Assembly (NCBI RefSeq): GCF_000720635.1
Contig: NZ_JOCF01000067.1
Span: forward strand, 1 to 64,000
Direction: 5' to 3'
DNA from: Streptomyces sp. NRRL WC-3742
GTDB taxonomy: Bacteria > Actinomycetota > Actinomycetes > Streptomycetales > Streptomycetaceae
DNA: 64,000 nucleotides
Shown here: in pieces, positions 16,884 to 26,156 of the stretch
How the letters are laid out: every line of letters begins with the position of its first letter
Numbering within the stretch: the first letter of the stretch is position 1
Notes under the pieces: generated by a model
Databases searched by the model: none
What the model was told of the DNA's origin: nothing
The model's input: the letters and a program-made list of their open reading frames with translations, nothing else
Made by a program: the position numbers and the translations under genes

Positions 16884-17495
16884 ATGCCCATCACCTCCCC
16901 CGGGCGCGCCCGCCACCGCACCCTGGTGTCCGTCGCCCTCCTCCTCGCCGCCGCGACGGCGCTCACCGCCTGCGGTGAGCGCCGCGCCGACACGACCGCC
17001 GGCGCCGCCGGGCCGTCTGTCGTCCCCGCCGAGACCGCCGGCTCCACCGAGGCCACCCCGTACGTCGACCCCGGCATCGCGGACGGCGCCCCGCACAACC
17101 GGGACAACCTCGCCTACCGCCGCGCCCGCGAGATCTCCCCGGCCTCCACGGCGGACGCCAAGCGCGAGGCCGACCGGATCGAGCCCGTGCTCAAGCGGCT
17201 CTGGGAGCAGGGCTCCTGGACGCCCGAGGCCGTACGGGCGGCGATGCTCGGCCTCGGGTACCAGCTGGAGCAGACCGGTCCGAACGGCGAGATCCTCGGC
17301 GGCACCCTCGACGTCAGGGCCATGGACTCCCGCTTCGAGACCGACCACTACGTCATTCCGCCCGGCGCCCGGATCGGCCTGCGGGTGCACCCCGACACCT
17401 GTGTGTCGGCGTCCGTCGAGCCCTCCAGCTACTCGGTCTCGGTCAACGGCACCTACCCGGAGACCGGCTGCTTCCAGCCGCCGTACGGCCACTGA
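16884..17495 (+). CDS. Secreted lipoprotein of unknown function
   Basis: This 203-residue protein has a twin-Arg-like basic start (RARHRTLVS), a hydrophobic core and a lipobox ending LTACG, so Cys near residue 30 should be lipid-modified. A Thr/Ala-rich linker leads to a globular part with RREISPAST-like, ADRIEPVLKRLWEQGSWTPE and VRAAMLGLGYQLEQTGPNGE segments. Two Cys residues near the C-terminus (VHPDTCVSA, ETGCFQPPYGH) may form a disulphide. The family is common in Streptomyces but uncharacterised. Confidence 0.8.
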   Translation: MPITSPGRARHRTLVSVALLLAAATALTACGERRADTTAGAAGPSVVPAETAGSTEATPYVDPGIADGAPHNRDNLAYRRAREISPASTADAKREADRIEPVLKRLWEQGSWTPEAVRAAMLGLGYQLEQTGPNGEILGGTLDVRAMDSRFETDHYVIPPGARIGLRVHPDTCVSASVEPSSYSVSVNGTYPETGCFQPPYGH

Positions 17496-17544
17496 GTCGC
17501 GGCCAGTGAGGCGCGGCCGATGGGTCGCGGCCGCTGAGACCCGG

Positions 17545-18783
17545 TCACCGAGGCCGACGCCCCCGGAACGTGCGGCGCAGGTCGCCCACCCAGGCGTCGG
17601 GGTTCTCCCAGGGGATAAAGTGGCCGCCCTTCTCATGGGCGTTGACGTTGACGTGGTTGAACCAGGCCGCCTGCGGGCCGGCCCTGAACGCCTCGACGCG
17701 CGCGGCGGCGCCGTGGATTCCGGGCGGGTTCTCGTAGGTGACCAGGGTGACGCCCACCGGGGCCTCCACGACCGGGGTGCGGTCGTGGGAGGGGGTCCAG
17801 GGGTAGCGGTTGGCGTTGGCGTAGTAACGCATCGACGTGGCAATGGAGTTGTTCACCCAGTAGATCGTGGCGTGGGTGAGCAGGTCGTCCTTGCCGAAGA
17901 CGGACTCGACGTCTCCCCCGTTGTCGCTCCACGCACTCCAGCGCTCCAGCATCCAGGCGAGCAGCCCGGCGGGCGAGTCGCTCAGCCCGTGGGCCAGGGT
18001 CGCACCGTCGAGCATGTGGACGGCGAGGTGGACGGCGAAGGCGCGGTCCAACTCCTGGATGCGGTCGCGGACTTCGGCGGGCTGATCGTCGGTGAGGGGC
18101 CGGTTGCGGGCGAAGTCCCAGGCGCGGGGGCCGTTGAAGAAGTCGAGCGGCAGGCCGGAGCCGATGTGGATGCCGTAGAGCTCGTCGGCGTACTTGTGTC
18201 CGAGCTGGCTGGTGATCACCCCGCCGATGTCGCAGCCGCCCGCGGCGTACTTCTCGTAGCCCAGGGTCTCGGTCATCAGGGTGTGCCAAAGTTCGGACAC
18301 CTTCCAGAAGTTGACGTCCGGGAAGCCGCTGAGCGGCCCGGGGAAGCCGAAGCCGGGCAGCGAGGGCACGATGACGTCGAACGCGTCGGCCGCGTCGCCT
18401 CCGAAGGCCGCCGGGTCGGCGAGCGGGTCGATGACCTTCGACCAGTGCCAGAACGTCCACGGCCAGCCGTGGGAGAGGATCAGCGGAATCGGACGCGGCC
18501 CCCGCCCCGCCCTGCGCATGAAGTGCACGGGCACGCCGGAGACGGTGACCCGGTAGTGCTCGTAGGCGTTGATCGCGGCCTCGGCCCCGCGCCAGTCGAA
18601 GCCGTCCCGCCAGTACGCGACCAGCTCCCCCAGGTAGCCCGCCGGAACCCCGTACGACCAGTCCTCGTTCCCCTCGTCCACCGCCGCCCGCGTCCGCCCG
18701 AGCCGCTCCCGCAGATCGTCGAGCACCTCGTCCGGCACATGGATCGGGCTCGGTTCCAGGGGGAAGGCGTGCGGGGCGGCCAT
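17545..18783 (-). CDS. Epoxide hydrolase (alpha/beta hydrolase with N-terminal EHN domain)
   Basis: This 412-residue protein has the EHN domain over about residues 8-115 (HVPDEVLDDLRERLGRTR, YWRDGFDWRGAEAAIN). The hydrolase core follows, with oxyanion motif LSHGWPWTFWHW, nucleophile Asp in AGGCDIGGVITSQLG and a likely catalytic His in AHEKGGHFIPWENPDAW near the C-terminus. Tyr residues of the cap are in the middle region. It hydrolyses epoxides to diols, as in microsomal or juvenile-hormone-type epoxide hydrolases. No signal peptide is seen. It has no operon partner. Confidence 0.93.
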   Translation of the reverse strand: MAAPHAFPLEPSPIHVPDEVLDDLRERLGRTRAAVDEGNEDWSYGVPAGYLGELVAYWRDGFDWRGAEAAINAYEHYRVTVSGVPVHFMRRAGRGPRPIPLILSHGWPWTFWHWSKVIDPLADPAAFGGDAADAFDVIVPSLPGFGFPGPLSGFPDVNFWKVSELWHTLMTETLGYEKYAAGGCDIGGVITSQLGHKYADELYGIHIGSGLPLDFFNGPRAWDFARNRPLTDDQPAEVRDRIQELDRAFAVHLAVHMLDGATLAHGLSDSPAGLLAWMLERWSAWSDNGGDVESVFGKDDLLTHATIYWVNNSIATSMRYYANANRYPWTPSHDRTPVVEAPVGVTLVTYENPPGIHGAAARVEAFRAGPQAAWFNHVNVNAHEKGGHFIPWENPDAWVGDLRRTFRGRRPR

Positions 18784-18892
18784 GGCGTGACTTCCTTCCG
18801 GCGTACGGGCGGTGCGGATCACCCCCACCCTGCCACGCGGGCGGCCGGAGGGCAGGACAGCAGCGGGCGACCGAGGAGTGGAAGTCGGCGGC

Positions 18893-19807
18893 TCAACTCC
18901 GGGCGTTGTGGACCCGCACGCGGACGGCCACCGCGCCAAGGAGCGGCACCGGCACGTTCAGCGCCTCGGCCCGTGCCACCAGGTCGCCGAAGATCTGCTC
19001 CGCCTCGACCGGGAGGCCCGCGCTCAGGTCCCGGAACAGCGAGGAGGTGTCGTCGGAGCCCTGCTTGGTGACCATCGCGCGCGTCCGCGCCAGGTCCGCC
19101 TCGGGGATGGGGTACCCGGCCGCCGCCGCGACGGAGGCGGCCTCCGCGACCACGGCCTCGGCGAGTTCCGCGCCGCCCGGCGCGGCCGCGACCTCGCCGA
19201 CCGTGCCGTTGCCCAGCACGTTGACGGCGCCGAGGCTGGCGATGAAGGCCCACTTCGACCACATCGCGGCGTCGATCGACTCGGAGAGCGCCGTCCTGAA
19301 CCCGGCGCCGGACAGCGCCTCGTGGACCTCCTCGACCCGCGCGTCCGTACGGCCGCCGCGCACGCCGTGGACGAGGCTGCCCATGTCCGCCAGCATCGCG
19401 ACGTCGCCGTTCTCGTCGAGCTTGGCCATCACCAGCGCGACCCCGCCGAGCACCGCCTCCTCGCCGAACCTCTCGACCAGGACGTCGATCTGGTGCAGCC
19501 CGTTGAGCACGGGCACGATCCGCGTCCGCGGCCCGACCGCCGGCGCGATGTCCTCGACCGCCCCCGCCAGGCCCGCCTCCTTGACCGTCAGCAGCACCAG
19601 GTCGTAGGGGCCCTCGATCCCGCCCGCCGTCACCAGCTGCGGCTCGATCACCGTCTCCTCGCCGAGCCCGACGATCCTCAGCCCCCGCTCCCGCAGCACC
19701 CGGGCCCGCCCCTCGCGGACCAGGAACGTGACGTCCCGCCCGGCCTGCGCCAGCCGCCCACCGAAGAACCCGCCCGTGGCTCCGGCCCCGACGATCAGAA
19801 TCCGCAT
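18893..19807 (-). CDS. panE: 2-dehydropantoate 2-reductase-family oxidoreductase
   Basis: This 304-residue protein has the PanE/ApbA architecture: N-terminal Rossmann motif ILIVGAGATGGFFGGRLAQA, then LLTVKEAGLAGAVEDIAP, GPRTRIVPVLNGLHQIDVLV and a helical C-terminal domain with MWSKWAFIASLGAVNVLGNG carrying the catalytic Lys. The reaction would be NADPH-dependent reduction of ketopantoate to pantoate in CoA synthesis. Streptomycetes often carry several paralogues, and this one stands alone, so the real substrate may differ. Confidence 0.85.
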   Translation of the reverse strand: MRILIVGAGATGGFFGGRLAQAGRDVTFLVREGRARVLRERGLRIVGLGEETVIEPQLVTAGGIEGPYDLVLLTVKEAGLAGAVEDIAPAVGPRTRIVPVLNGLHQIDVLVERFGEEAVLGGVALVMAKLDENGDVAMLADMGSLVHGVRGGRTDARVEEVHEALSGAGFRTALSESIDAAMWSKWAFIASLGAVNVLGNGTVGEVAAAPGGAELAEAVVAEAASVAAAAGYPIPEADLARTRAMVTKQGSDDTSSLFRDLSAGLPVEAEQIFGDLVARAEALNVPVPLLGAVAVRVRVHNARS

Positions 19808-19965
19808 CGTGCCCCTTCCATGGCCGCACCTTCCCAGTGGTCAACCGCACCGGGGCCCAGATCATTCCAGCTGGAAGCTTTCTGAAAATCGCGACCCCGG
19901 CCACGCCCGGACCGGGCCGAGGTCCTCCTCGCCCGGCTCTCCGACGCGGCCCGCTACGGCCGAAA

Positions 19966-20014
19966 GCCCCGGGAACTACGCAAGTAGTGGCACTACTTGC
20001 GTAGTTCCCGGGGC
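19966..20014. repeat. 49-bp near-perfect palindrome (24-bp arms)
   Basis: A 24-base arm at 19966-19989 (starting GCCCCGGGAACTACG) and its exact complement at 19991-20014 are separated by a single G. It lies between the membrane glycosyltransferase gene (ends 20035, minus) and panE (starts 19807). It could be that gene's terminator, but the arm length and one-base centre are far beyond a usual hairpin, and no T-tract follows. Confidence 0.9.
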
Positions 20015-20034
20015 CCGGCGCCGTACGAAGGAGG

Positions 20035-21876
20035 TCAGTCCTTCGAACGTCCGCACACGATGTCCCGCTGGCTCCAGGCGTCGCCGCACCAGAGCTTCTT
20101 CTCGTCCGGCCCGGTGACGTACTGGGACAGCCCCCGGTTGGCCGGGCTGCACGCCGCCTTGCCCTTGAGCGGCGAGTACTCCGGGCACTCCCCGTTCTCC
20201 AGTGCCAGCAGGTGCGCGCGCAGCGCGTCCAGGCCCATGTCCTCGACGCCCGGGTTGGTGGACGGCATGAACCGGTTGGCGGACCAGGAGCCGCCCATGG
20301 CCCCGAACAGGGCGATCGCGCACACCAGTCCGGCCGCCAGCTGGGCCGTCGCCCGCGGTGCGATGATCCGAGCGGTCCGCTCCGGGGCCACCTCGCCCAA
20401 CACGCCCCGCAGCCAGCCGAATCCGCGTTCGTAGGCGAGCATCGCGCCGAGGACGGCCAGGACGAGCAGGCAGTAGAAGATGATCCAGGTCGTGCGCGGG
20501 TACAGCTGGACGGCCTGGTTCTCCTCCATGTGGGAGGCGAACCAGAAGCGCAGCAGCCAGGCGCCCGCGAGGACGAAGCCGACGGTCCGTACGACGATGT
20601 GGCGCAGGCCCAGGCCCACCGCGACGCCCGCACCCAGGAGCAGCAGCACCCCGAAGCCCGTCTGGCCGGCCAGCTCCCCGGACTCCGGCCAGTTGTGGTA
20701 GTCCTGCAGGCCGGCGCGGTCGGAGGCCCAGCCCATGACGTAGGCCGGGTCGATGTAGGTGTTGATGTAGGCGTAGCGGTCCGTGGTCGTGGCTCCGAGG
20801 CGCACCAGCTGGTAGAGCAGCGGCGAGCCGATCACCCCGGCGGTGACGAGCACCGTCCCCGCGAAGAGCGCGGCACGCTTGAGGACGGCCCCGCCCCGGC
20901 GCCACGGGAAGAGCAGCAGGGCGAGGACGAAGGCGCCGGGCGCCGCCCAGATGAACCAGCCCGAGTACCAGAGGAACAGCACACCGAACGCGGCGCCGAA
21001 GCCGAGCCCGCGCCGAACCGCCGTGCGGGCCGGGAGTTCGCCGGAGCGACGGATCTCCCGGAAGCAGGCGGCCAGCAGGGGCAGCAGCACCAGCATGGCG
21101 CCGTGGCTGTAGGGGCGGATCGGGTCGAGGAAGACGATCGACGTCGGTACGGCGACGGCCATCGCCCAGAACGGGCGCAGCATCAGACGCCAGGCGGCGT
21201 ACGTCATGGGCCCGACCAGGGCGCTGAGCAGGAGTTGCAGGTCCTTGAGCGCGTGGCCCGTGCCGACGCTGCCGTGGTGGAAGAGCTTGGCCCAGACGGC
21301 GAGCAGGGCCGGGAACAGCGGCGGGTAGACGCCCGGCAGGCCCTTGCCGCGCATCATGTCGATGGCCATGCCGATGAGGTTGCCGGGGTCGCCCTCCTGC
21401 CCGCCGAGGCCCCACGGGGTACCGTTCAGGGCCACGGCGATGCCGCCGGCCACGACGCCGGTGCCCAGGCCCGCGACGGCGGCGCAGACCAGCCGCTGGG
21501 CGGTGCGGTAGTGGCGCAGCTGGCCCCGGTAGGCGAGCAGGAGCAGCACGGCGAGGAGGGGGATACCGAGGACCGCCGCGTACTGCTGGACCTTGGCGAG
21601 GCCGCTCACCTGGCCGATCCGGATGATCGGATTGACGCTGATCTGCGTGCACAGGAGCATGAATCCGACACCGACCCCGGCGCTGACCGCGATCTCGGCC
21701 AGCGGCGGGACGTAGCGCTTCGCCGCCCAGCGGGCGACCCGGCCACGGGGCCCGCCGGTCGCCGGTCCGCCGGTCCCCGGATCGGCGGACGACCGATCCG
21801 CGGACGACGGTACGGGCCGCGCGTCGGGGGACGCCTCGACAAGGCCGCCGGCTGCGTACGGAGCCGTATCTGTCAT
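20035..21876 (-). CDS. GT-C-fold membrane glycosyltransferase, arabinofuranosyltransferase-like
   Basis: This 613-residue protein has a disordered Pro/Ser-rich N-terminus (residues 1-50) and about 12 transmembrane helices. The acidic loop GGQEGDPGNLIGMAIDMM after the third helix and the lumenal motif DYHNWPESGELAGQTG fit polyprenyl-phosphate-sugar-dependent GT-C enzymes of the AftA type. The C-terminal about 90 residues are extracytoplasmic, with Cys pairs (ENGECPEYSPLKGKAACSPA, KKLWCGDAWSQRDIVCG). It would transfer a sugar from a lipid carrier to a cell-wall or surface glycan. The donor and acceptor are inferred. Confidence 0.6.
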   Translation of the reverse strand: MTDTAPYAAGGLVEASPDARPVPSSADRSSADPGTGGPATGGPRGRVARWAAKRYVPPLAEIAVSAGVGVGFMLLCTQISVNPIIRIGQVSGLAKVQQYAAVLGIPLLAVLLLLAYRGQLRHYRTAQRLVCAAVAGLGTGVVAGGIAVALNGTPWGLGGQEGDPGNLIGMAIDMMRGKGLPGVYPPLFPALLAVWAKLFHHGSVGTGHALKDLQLLLSALVGPMTYAAWRLMLRPFWAMAVAVPTSIVFLDPIRPYSHGAMLVLLPLLAACFREIRRSGELPARTAVRRGLGFGAAFGVLFLWYSGWFIWAAPGAFVLALLLFPWRRGGAVLKRAALFAGTVLVTAGVIGSPLLYQLVRLGATTTDRYAYINTYIDPAYVMGWASDRAGLQDYHNWPESGELAGQTGFGVLLLLGAGVAVGLGLRHIVVRTVGFVLAGAWLLRFWFASHMEENQAVQLYPRTTWIIFYCLLVLAVLGAMLAYERGFGWLRGVLGEVAPERTARIIAPRATAQLAAGLVCAIALFGAMGGSWSANRFMPSTNPGVEDMGLDALRAHLLALENGECPEYSPLKGKAACSPANRGLSQYVTGPDEKKLWCGDAWSQRDIVCGRSKD

Positions 21877-22181
21877 GTCAATTCGCTTTCGTGAAACGGC
21901 GCGGGTCGTTACAGGATGACGGCAGGAACGGGCCGCTGTGAACGGCCCGGGATGCCGTGGGCCGGGGGTGTCACGGATACGCGCTCGCGCATCTCCCCCG
22001 AAAGAGCGTTGTTCTGATGATGTGTTGACGAAGGAGTGAGTCCGCCGCCCTCATCTGATGAGACGTCCGGCCCCGGCCGAGGTTGCAGGTGGATCGGCTA
22101 CGACCCTATCCGGCCGGGTAGCGTGCTCCCGCACCCGCTGCGCCCGGCAGCGGACCGGGAGACGGGCAGGGGCGAGGCGCC
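21877..22181. promoter_or_regulatory. Divergent intergenic region
   Basis: This gap lies between the glycosyltransferase (minus) and AraC (plus) genes. It contains a small dyad CTCATC-T-GATGAG (22050-22062) and an AAGGAG-like stretch at 22030. No coding region is supported. Confidence 0.35.
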
Positions 22182-23150
22182 ATGGCGACGGTGCTCTTCA
22201 GCGGCGGCGACGTACGGGACCTGCACGACGCGGTGGCCGCGGAGTTCGCGCCGCACAAGCTGCGGGTGCGCCGCGGTGACGGCTCCGGCGGGCGGCTCGT
22301 GCGGCACTGGCGCGGCGAGGTGTCGGTGTACGAGCTCGGCTGGGGCGCGGACGTGGACGTCGTGCCGGGCGAACTGCCCGACCTGTACAGCCTGCAGGTG
22401 CCGCTGACCGGGACGGGTCTGGTCACGGTGGACGGCCGCCCGCTCTCCACCCGGCTGAGCATCGCCGGGCCGGGCCAGCACCTCGCCATGTCCTACGACC
22501 GGGGGTGCGTGAACCACGTGCTGCTGATCTCCCGCCAGGTGGTGGACGAGGCGGTGACCGCGCGCCGGGGCGAGCCGAGCAGCGCGGCCGTGCGGTTCGA
22601 CCCGTCGCTGGACCAGGACGGCGACGCGATGGCCGCCTGGCTGGAGCTCGCCCGCGCGTACGTGCGCGCGACGGGCAGCGGCCTGTTCACCCGTTCACCG
22701 CTGGCCGGGCGGCACCACGAGCGGCTGCTCGTCCACGGCCTGCTCGACCTCCAGCCGCACGACCTGGTGCGCCCCTCCGCCCTGGGCGCCGCTCCGGCCG
22801 CGGCGCCCGCCGCCGTACGCCGGGCCGTCGCCTTCTGCGCCGAGCACGCCCACGAGCCGATCATGGTCGCGGACATCGCCCGCGCGGCCCGGGTCAGCGT
22901 GTCGAGCCTGCGTCAGGGGTTCCGGACGCACCTGGACACCACGCCCATGGCCTACCTGCGCCGCCTGCGCCTGGACCGCGTCCACCACGACCTGCTCGCG
23001 GCCGCCCGCGGCGGCACCGAGGAGACGGTGACCCAGATCGCCCTGCGCTGGGGCTTCACCCACCTGGGCCGCTTCTCCCAGGAGTACCGCCGCGCCTACG
23101 GCCGCCTGCCCTCCCAGGTCCGCGGGGGCGCCTCGGGGTCATCGGGGTAA
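22182..23150 (+). CDS. AraC-family transcriptional regulator
   Basis: This 322-residue protein has an N-terminal ligand/dimerisation domain (VYELGWGADVDVVPGELPDL, LYSLQVPLTGTGLVTVDG), similar to the AraC-binding-domain-2 type. A C-terminal pair of helix-turn-helices follows: ADIARAARVSVSSLRQGFR, TPMAYLRRLRLDRVHHDL and QIALRWGFTHLGRFSQEYRR. ATG 22182 is chosen, as the family starts here. No clear target is adjacent. Confidence 0.92.
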   Translation: MATVLFSGGDVRDLHDAVAAEFAPHKLRVRRGDGSGGRLVRHWRGEVSVYELGWGADVDVVPGELPDLYSLQVPLTGTGLVTVDGRPLSTRLSIAGPGQHLAMSYDRGCVNHVLLISRQVVDEAVTARRGEPSSAAVRFDPSLDQDGDAMAAWLELARAYVRATGSGLFTRSPLAGRHHERLLVHGLLDLQPHDLVRPSALGAAPAAAPAAVRRAVAFCAEHAHEPIMVADIARAARVSVSSLRQGFRTHLDTTPMAYLRRLRLDRVHHDLLAAARGGTEETVTQIALRWGFTHLGRFSQEYRRAYGRLPSQVRGGASGSSG

Positions 23151-23646
23151 AGTGCTGCCGATCTTGCGCGTGACCGGCGAAGCACCGGGATGACGGCCAG
23201 CAGCAGGCCGGACAGCGGGACGTCCTGGTTGAGGACCGGCCCGTGGGCGGCGGCGACGAGGATGCCGATGCTCCACCAGGTGCTCGGCTTCGACGAGACG
23301 GCCACGGGCCCGGGCATTTTCCCCGTCTACGTCGCGATCGGCGCCCTGCTGCGGACCCCCGCGCGGCAGCCGGCTCCCGAGAAGGTCGCGGCCCAGGACG
23401 CGACCGCCGGCCGAGAGCACGGGGAAATTCGGTTGTCGCGGGTCGCCGTTTCGATCATGATCGCCCGCATGGACTTTTGATGACTGCCACGTAGTACGCG
23501 CCTGTCGCGCGACCCATCGCCCCGGAGCCTGACGACCCGGCCCCGGGGCGATGTGTCGCGCCCCTCGTGAGCATCCGTCAGAGAGCGGGAGCCGCCGAGC
23601 GAGTTCGGCATGCCCTCCTGCTGAGTCCTGAAAGCACCGAACACAC
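23151..23646. other. Gene-poor gap
   Basis: About 500 bp after the AraC gene hold short open frames on both strands with no recognisable domain and no convincing start. One plus-strand frame includes MLHQVLGFDETATGPGIFPV, which is protein-like but isolated, so the region may contain a decayed small membrane gene. Bases 23405-23480 are less GC-rich and could be promoter DNA for the DUF1062 gene. Confidence 0.3.
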
Positions 23647-24342
23647 ATGAATACCGACCGCAAGGCCCTGTGGGCCGTGCGTCAGTGCGCCCTGCCCACC
23701 GTCATCCGGTCCTGCCCGGACTGTCCCGGCATGCGGCACCGCGCCTCGGGGAACATCCGCGTCAACGCGAGCGGCAAGCTGCTCGACGTCTGGCTGCTGT
23801 TGAGCTGCGCGTCCTGCGACCGCACCTCGAAGGTGCCCGTCCACGAACGCGTCCACGTCTCGGCGCTGGACCCGGCCCGACTGGTGGCGTACGAGATCAA
23901 CAGCCAGGCATCGGTAAGGGAGTTGGTGACGAGCGCGTCGCTCGCGGCGAAGAACCGCTACCGGCTCGACTGGACCGGGACGTGGGAGCTGGAGACCCGG
24001 ATGCCGCTGTACGCGCTCGACGACCCGAACCCGCTCTCGGTGCAGGTGCGCTTCGAGCTGCCCGCGCCGGTCCGGGTGGAGCGGCTGCTCCAGCTCGGTC
24101 TCGGCCTGAGCCGGGCCGAGGTCCGCCGTCTGGTCGCGGACGGGCGGATCCGCCTGCCGCTCGCTCCGGACGCCAAGGCGCACCAGGACTTCGAACTCAC
24201 CATCCACGGACCCGGTTCCGTCGATGCGGCCAAGCACGCGAAGTCCCCCGGCGCACCCGTCGCCGAACGCACCGACCTGGCTCGGATCGGGCTGCCGCCC
24301 GCACCCGGCCGGGAGCTCCCACGCCGGGCCACGGCGCGATAG
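23647..24342 (+). CDS. DUF1062 domain protein
   Basis: This 231-residue protein of the DUF1062 family has a zinc-ribbon-like N-terminus with CPDCPG near residue 22 and CASCDRTSK near residue 58 (two CxxC pairs). LDPARLVAYEINSQASVREL and FELPAPVRVERLLQLGLGLS follow. The second half includes an S4-like stretch (GLSRAEVRRLVADGRIRLPL), suggesting RNA or nucleic-acid binding. The function is not known for the family. It stands alone. Confidence 0.85.
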   Translation: MNTDRKALWAVRQCALPTVIRSCPDCPGMRHRASGNIRVNASGKLLDVWLLLSCASCDRTSKVPVHERVHVSALDPARLVAYEINSQASVRELVTSASLAAKNRYRLDWTGTWELETRMPLYALDDPNPLSVQVRFELPAPVRVERLLQLGLGLSRAEVRRLVADGRIRLPLAPDAKAHQDFELTIHGPGSVDAAKHAKSPGAPVAERTDLARIGLPPAPGRELPRRATAR

Positions 24343-24547
24343 GAGCCGCCCGCTGTCCCCGGTCGTCACGCCGGGGCAGCGGGCGGACTGCACCCAGTTC
24401 GGGCCGGTCCTGGCCGTGACGTAGCCCCGGGCCGTAGACGGATCGTCAACGCGGGCGTCGATCGTACGTCCACGCCCGTCCCCCAGAGTCCTCCTCAGCG
24501 CCGCGAAGGACACCGGCGGCACACACCTGAGAGAGGACGGGACGACC

Positions 24548-25063
24548 ATGAGGAACCTCGTACGCAAGCGCCACGTGCTGGGCGCGCTGGCGGCGGCCGC
24601 GATCGCGATCACCGCGATGCCGGGTACGGCGAGCGCCAACACCAGCGGCACGGTCAGCGTGGGCGGCACGAGCAAGTGCCTGGACGTGCAGGCGAGCAAC
24701 TCGGCCAACGGCACCCCGGTGCAGATCTGGGACTGCAACGCCTCGGGCGCCCAGAACTGGTCGGGCACCGACCAGGCGGACGGGATGGGCATGACCCTCT
24801 CCGCGCTCGACAAGTGTCTGGACGTCAGCGGCAGCGGCACCGCGGACGGCACCCGGGTCCAGCTGTGGGACTGCAACGGCAGCGGGGCCCAGCGCTGGGT
24901 GCGCTACGAGGGCAACGTCCTCATCAACCCGCAGTCCGGCAAGTGCCTGGACGTCCCCGGCGGCAACTTCTCGAACGGCAACCAGCTGCAGCTCTTCACC
25001 TGCAACTACACCGCCTCCCAGCAGTGGTACTTCGCCCCGCCGCGTATCCCGCACGCCGGCTGA
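24548..25063 (+). CDS. Secreted ricin-type beta-trefoil lectin
   Basis: This 171-residue protein has a signal peptide (basic start, Ala core, cleavage near ASA|N at about residue 30). The mature chain is one beta-trefoil with three QxW-type repeats: SKCLDVQASNSANGTPVQIW...GAQNW, KCLDVSGSGTADGTRVQLWD...GAQRW and KCLDVPGGNFSNGNQLQLFT...SQQWYF. Each repeat has the CLD signature. It is a free carbohydrate-binding module (CBM13 type) without an attached enzyme domain, exported to the medium or wall. It probably binds galactose or xylan-type sugars. Confidence 0.92.
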   Translation: MRNLVRKRHVLGALAAAAIAITAMPGTASANTSGTVSVGGTSKCLDVQASNSANGTPVQIWDCNASGAQNWSGTDQADGMGMTLSALDKCLDVSGSGTADGTRVQLWDCNGSGAQRWVRYEGNVLINPQSGKCLDVPGGNFSNGNQLQLFTCNYTASQQWYFAPPRIPHAG

Positions 25064-25235
25064 CACCACCGAGCCGACGCGGCGGCGGCCCGGCACTCCC
25101 CCGTCCCGACCGCCCCCGCGTCACCCGGGGCCCGACTTCGCCCACCCCGCAGGCCGGGGCGCGAAGCCGGGCTCCACCCATGTCCGCACCCGGAAATCGG
25201 ATGCCCTCCCCGGCCTTCGCCGCCGACAATGGCCC

Positions 25236-25964
25236 ATGCTGATCGACCACTGGCCCCTGCTGGGCTTGCGCCTGACCACCCCCCGCCTGGAGCTGCGGCT
25301 GCCCGGCGACGAGGAGTTGGCGGCCCTCGCCGACCTCGCGGCGCAGGGCGTCCACGAGCCGGACCGGATGCCGTTCCTCGTGCCGTGGACGGACCTCCCG
25401 CCGGCGGAACGGGCCCAGTCGGTGGTGCGCCACCACTGGCTGCGCCGGGGGAACTGGTCGCCGCGGGACTGGGCGCTGAACCTGACGGTGTTCGAGGAGG
25501 GCCGGGTCGTCGGGCTGCAGACGCTCGCGGCACGGGAGTTCGGCGTCCTGCGCGAGGTCGAGACAGCCTCCTGGCTCGGGGCGCGGCACCAGGGCCGGGG
25601 CATCGGCACGGAGATGCGCGCCGCGGTGCTGCACCTGGCCTTCGAGGGGCTGGGCGCCCGCGAGGCCCGGTCGGGTGCGCTCGAGGACAACGCCTCCTCC
25701 TTCGCTGTGTCCCGCAAGCTCGGCTACCTCCCCGACGGCGTCGAGCAGCACACCGTCCGCGGCCGTCCGGTGACCAACCGCCGACTCCGACTGCCCCGCG
25801 CCCACTGGCAGGCGCACCGCAGCCTCCCCGTCACGGTCGACGGACTCCCGCCCTGCCTCCCGATGTTCGGCGCCCAGGAGCCCGCCGATCCCTCCACCCC
25901 GACGGTCACGACGGTCACGGCGCCCCCGGCGGTCACGGCGCGGGGGCCGCGTTCACGGCCGTGA
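25236..25964 (+). CDS. GNAT N-acetyltransferase (RimJ/RimL-like)
   Basis: This 242-residue protein has GNAT segments LLGLRLTTPRLELRLPGDEE, WALNLTVFEEGRVVGLQTLA and TASWLGARHQGRGIGTEMRA, which holds the acetyl-CoA pyrophosphate loop. ALEDNASSFAVSRKLGYLPD is the C-terminal signature. After about residue 205 the tail is low-complexity Pro/Thr (PADPSTPTVTTVTAPPAVTA). The substrate may be a protein N-terminus or a small amine. It stands alone. Confidence 0.88.
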   Translation: MLIDHWPLLGLRLTTPRLELRLPGDEELAALADLAAQGVHEPDRMPFLVPWTDLPPAERAQSVVRHHWLRRGNWSPRDWALNLTVFEEGRVVGLQTLAAREFGVLREVETASWLGARHQGRGIGTEMRAAVLHLAFEGLGAREARSGALEDNASSFAVSRKLGYLPDGVEQHTVRGRPVTNRRLRLPRAHWQAHRSLPVTVDGLPPCLPMFGAQEPADPSTPTVTTVTAPPAVTARGPRSRP

Positions 25965-26156
25965 GGGCGCGGATCGCGGCGCGCAGGTCCTCGGGGGCGA
26001 CGGCGGAGAGGGTCTCCGTCCTCCCCGCGGCCGTCCGCACCTGAGACGCCCTCCCCCTGCGGGGTGAGGCGGGCCGTTCCGGCGGCGGATGCCGGTGGGC
26101 GTCGCCGCGCGGGATCGTCGAGGCGTCAACCAGCGCTTCGTCCGCAGGAGTTCCCG

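Noticed and set aside
23190..23480. Small plus-strand gene with MLHQVLGFDETATGPGIFPV
   Set aside because: No convincing start, no domain and no conservation cue; kept only as a possible remnant in the gap annotation.
25933..26046. Short minus-strand frame VRTAAGRTETLSAVAPEDLR
   Set aside because: It looks like a protein tail but has no RBS and overlaps the 3' end of the GNAT gene; not supportable as a gene.
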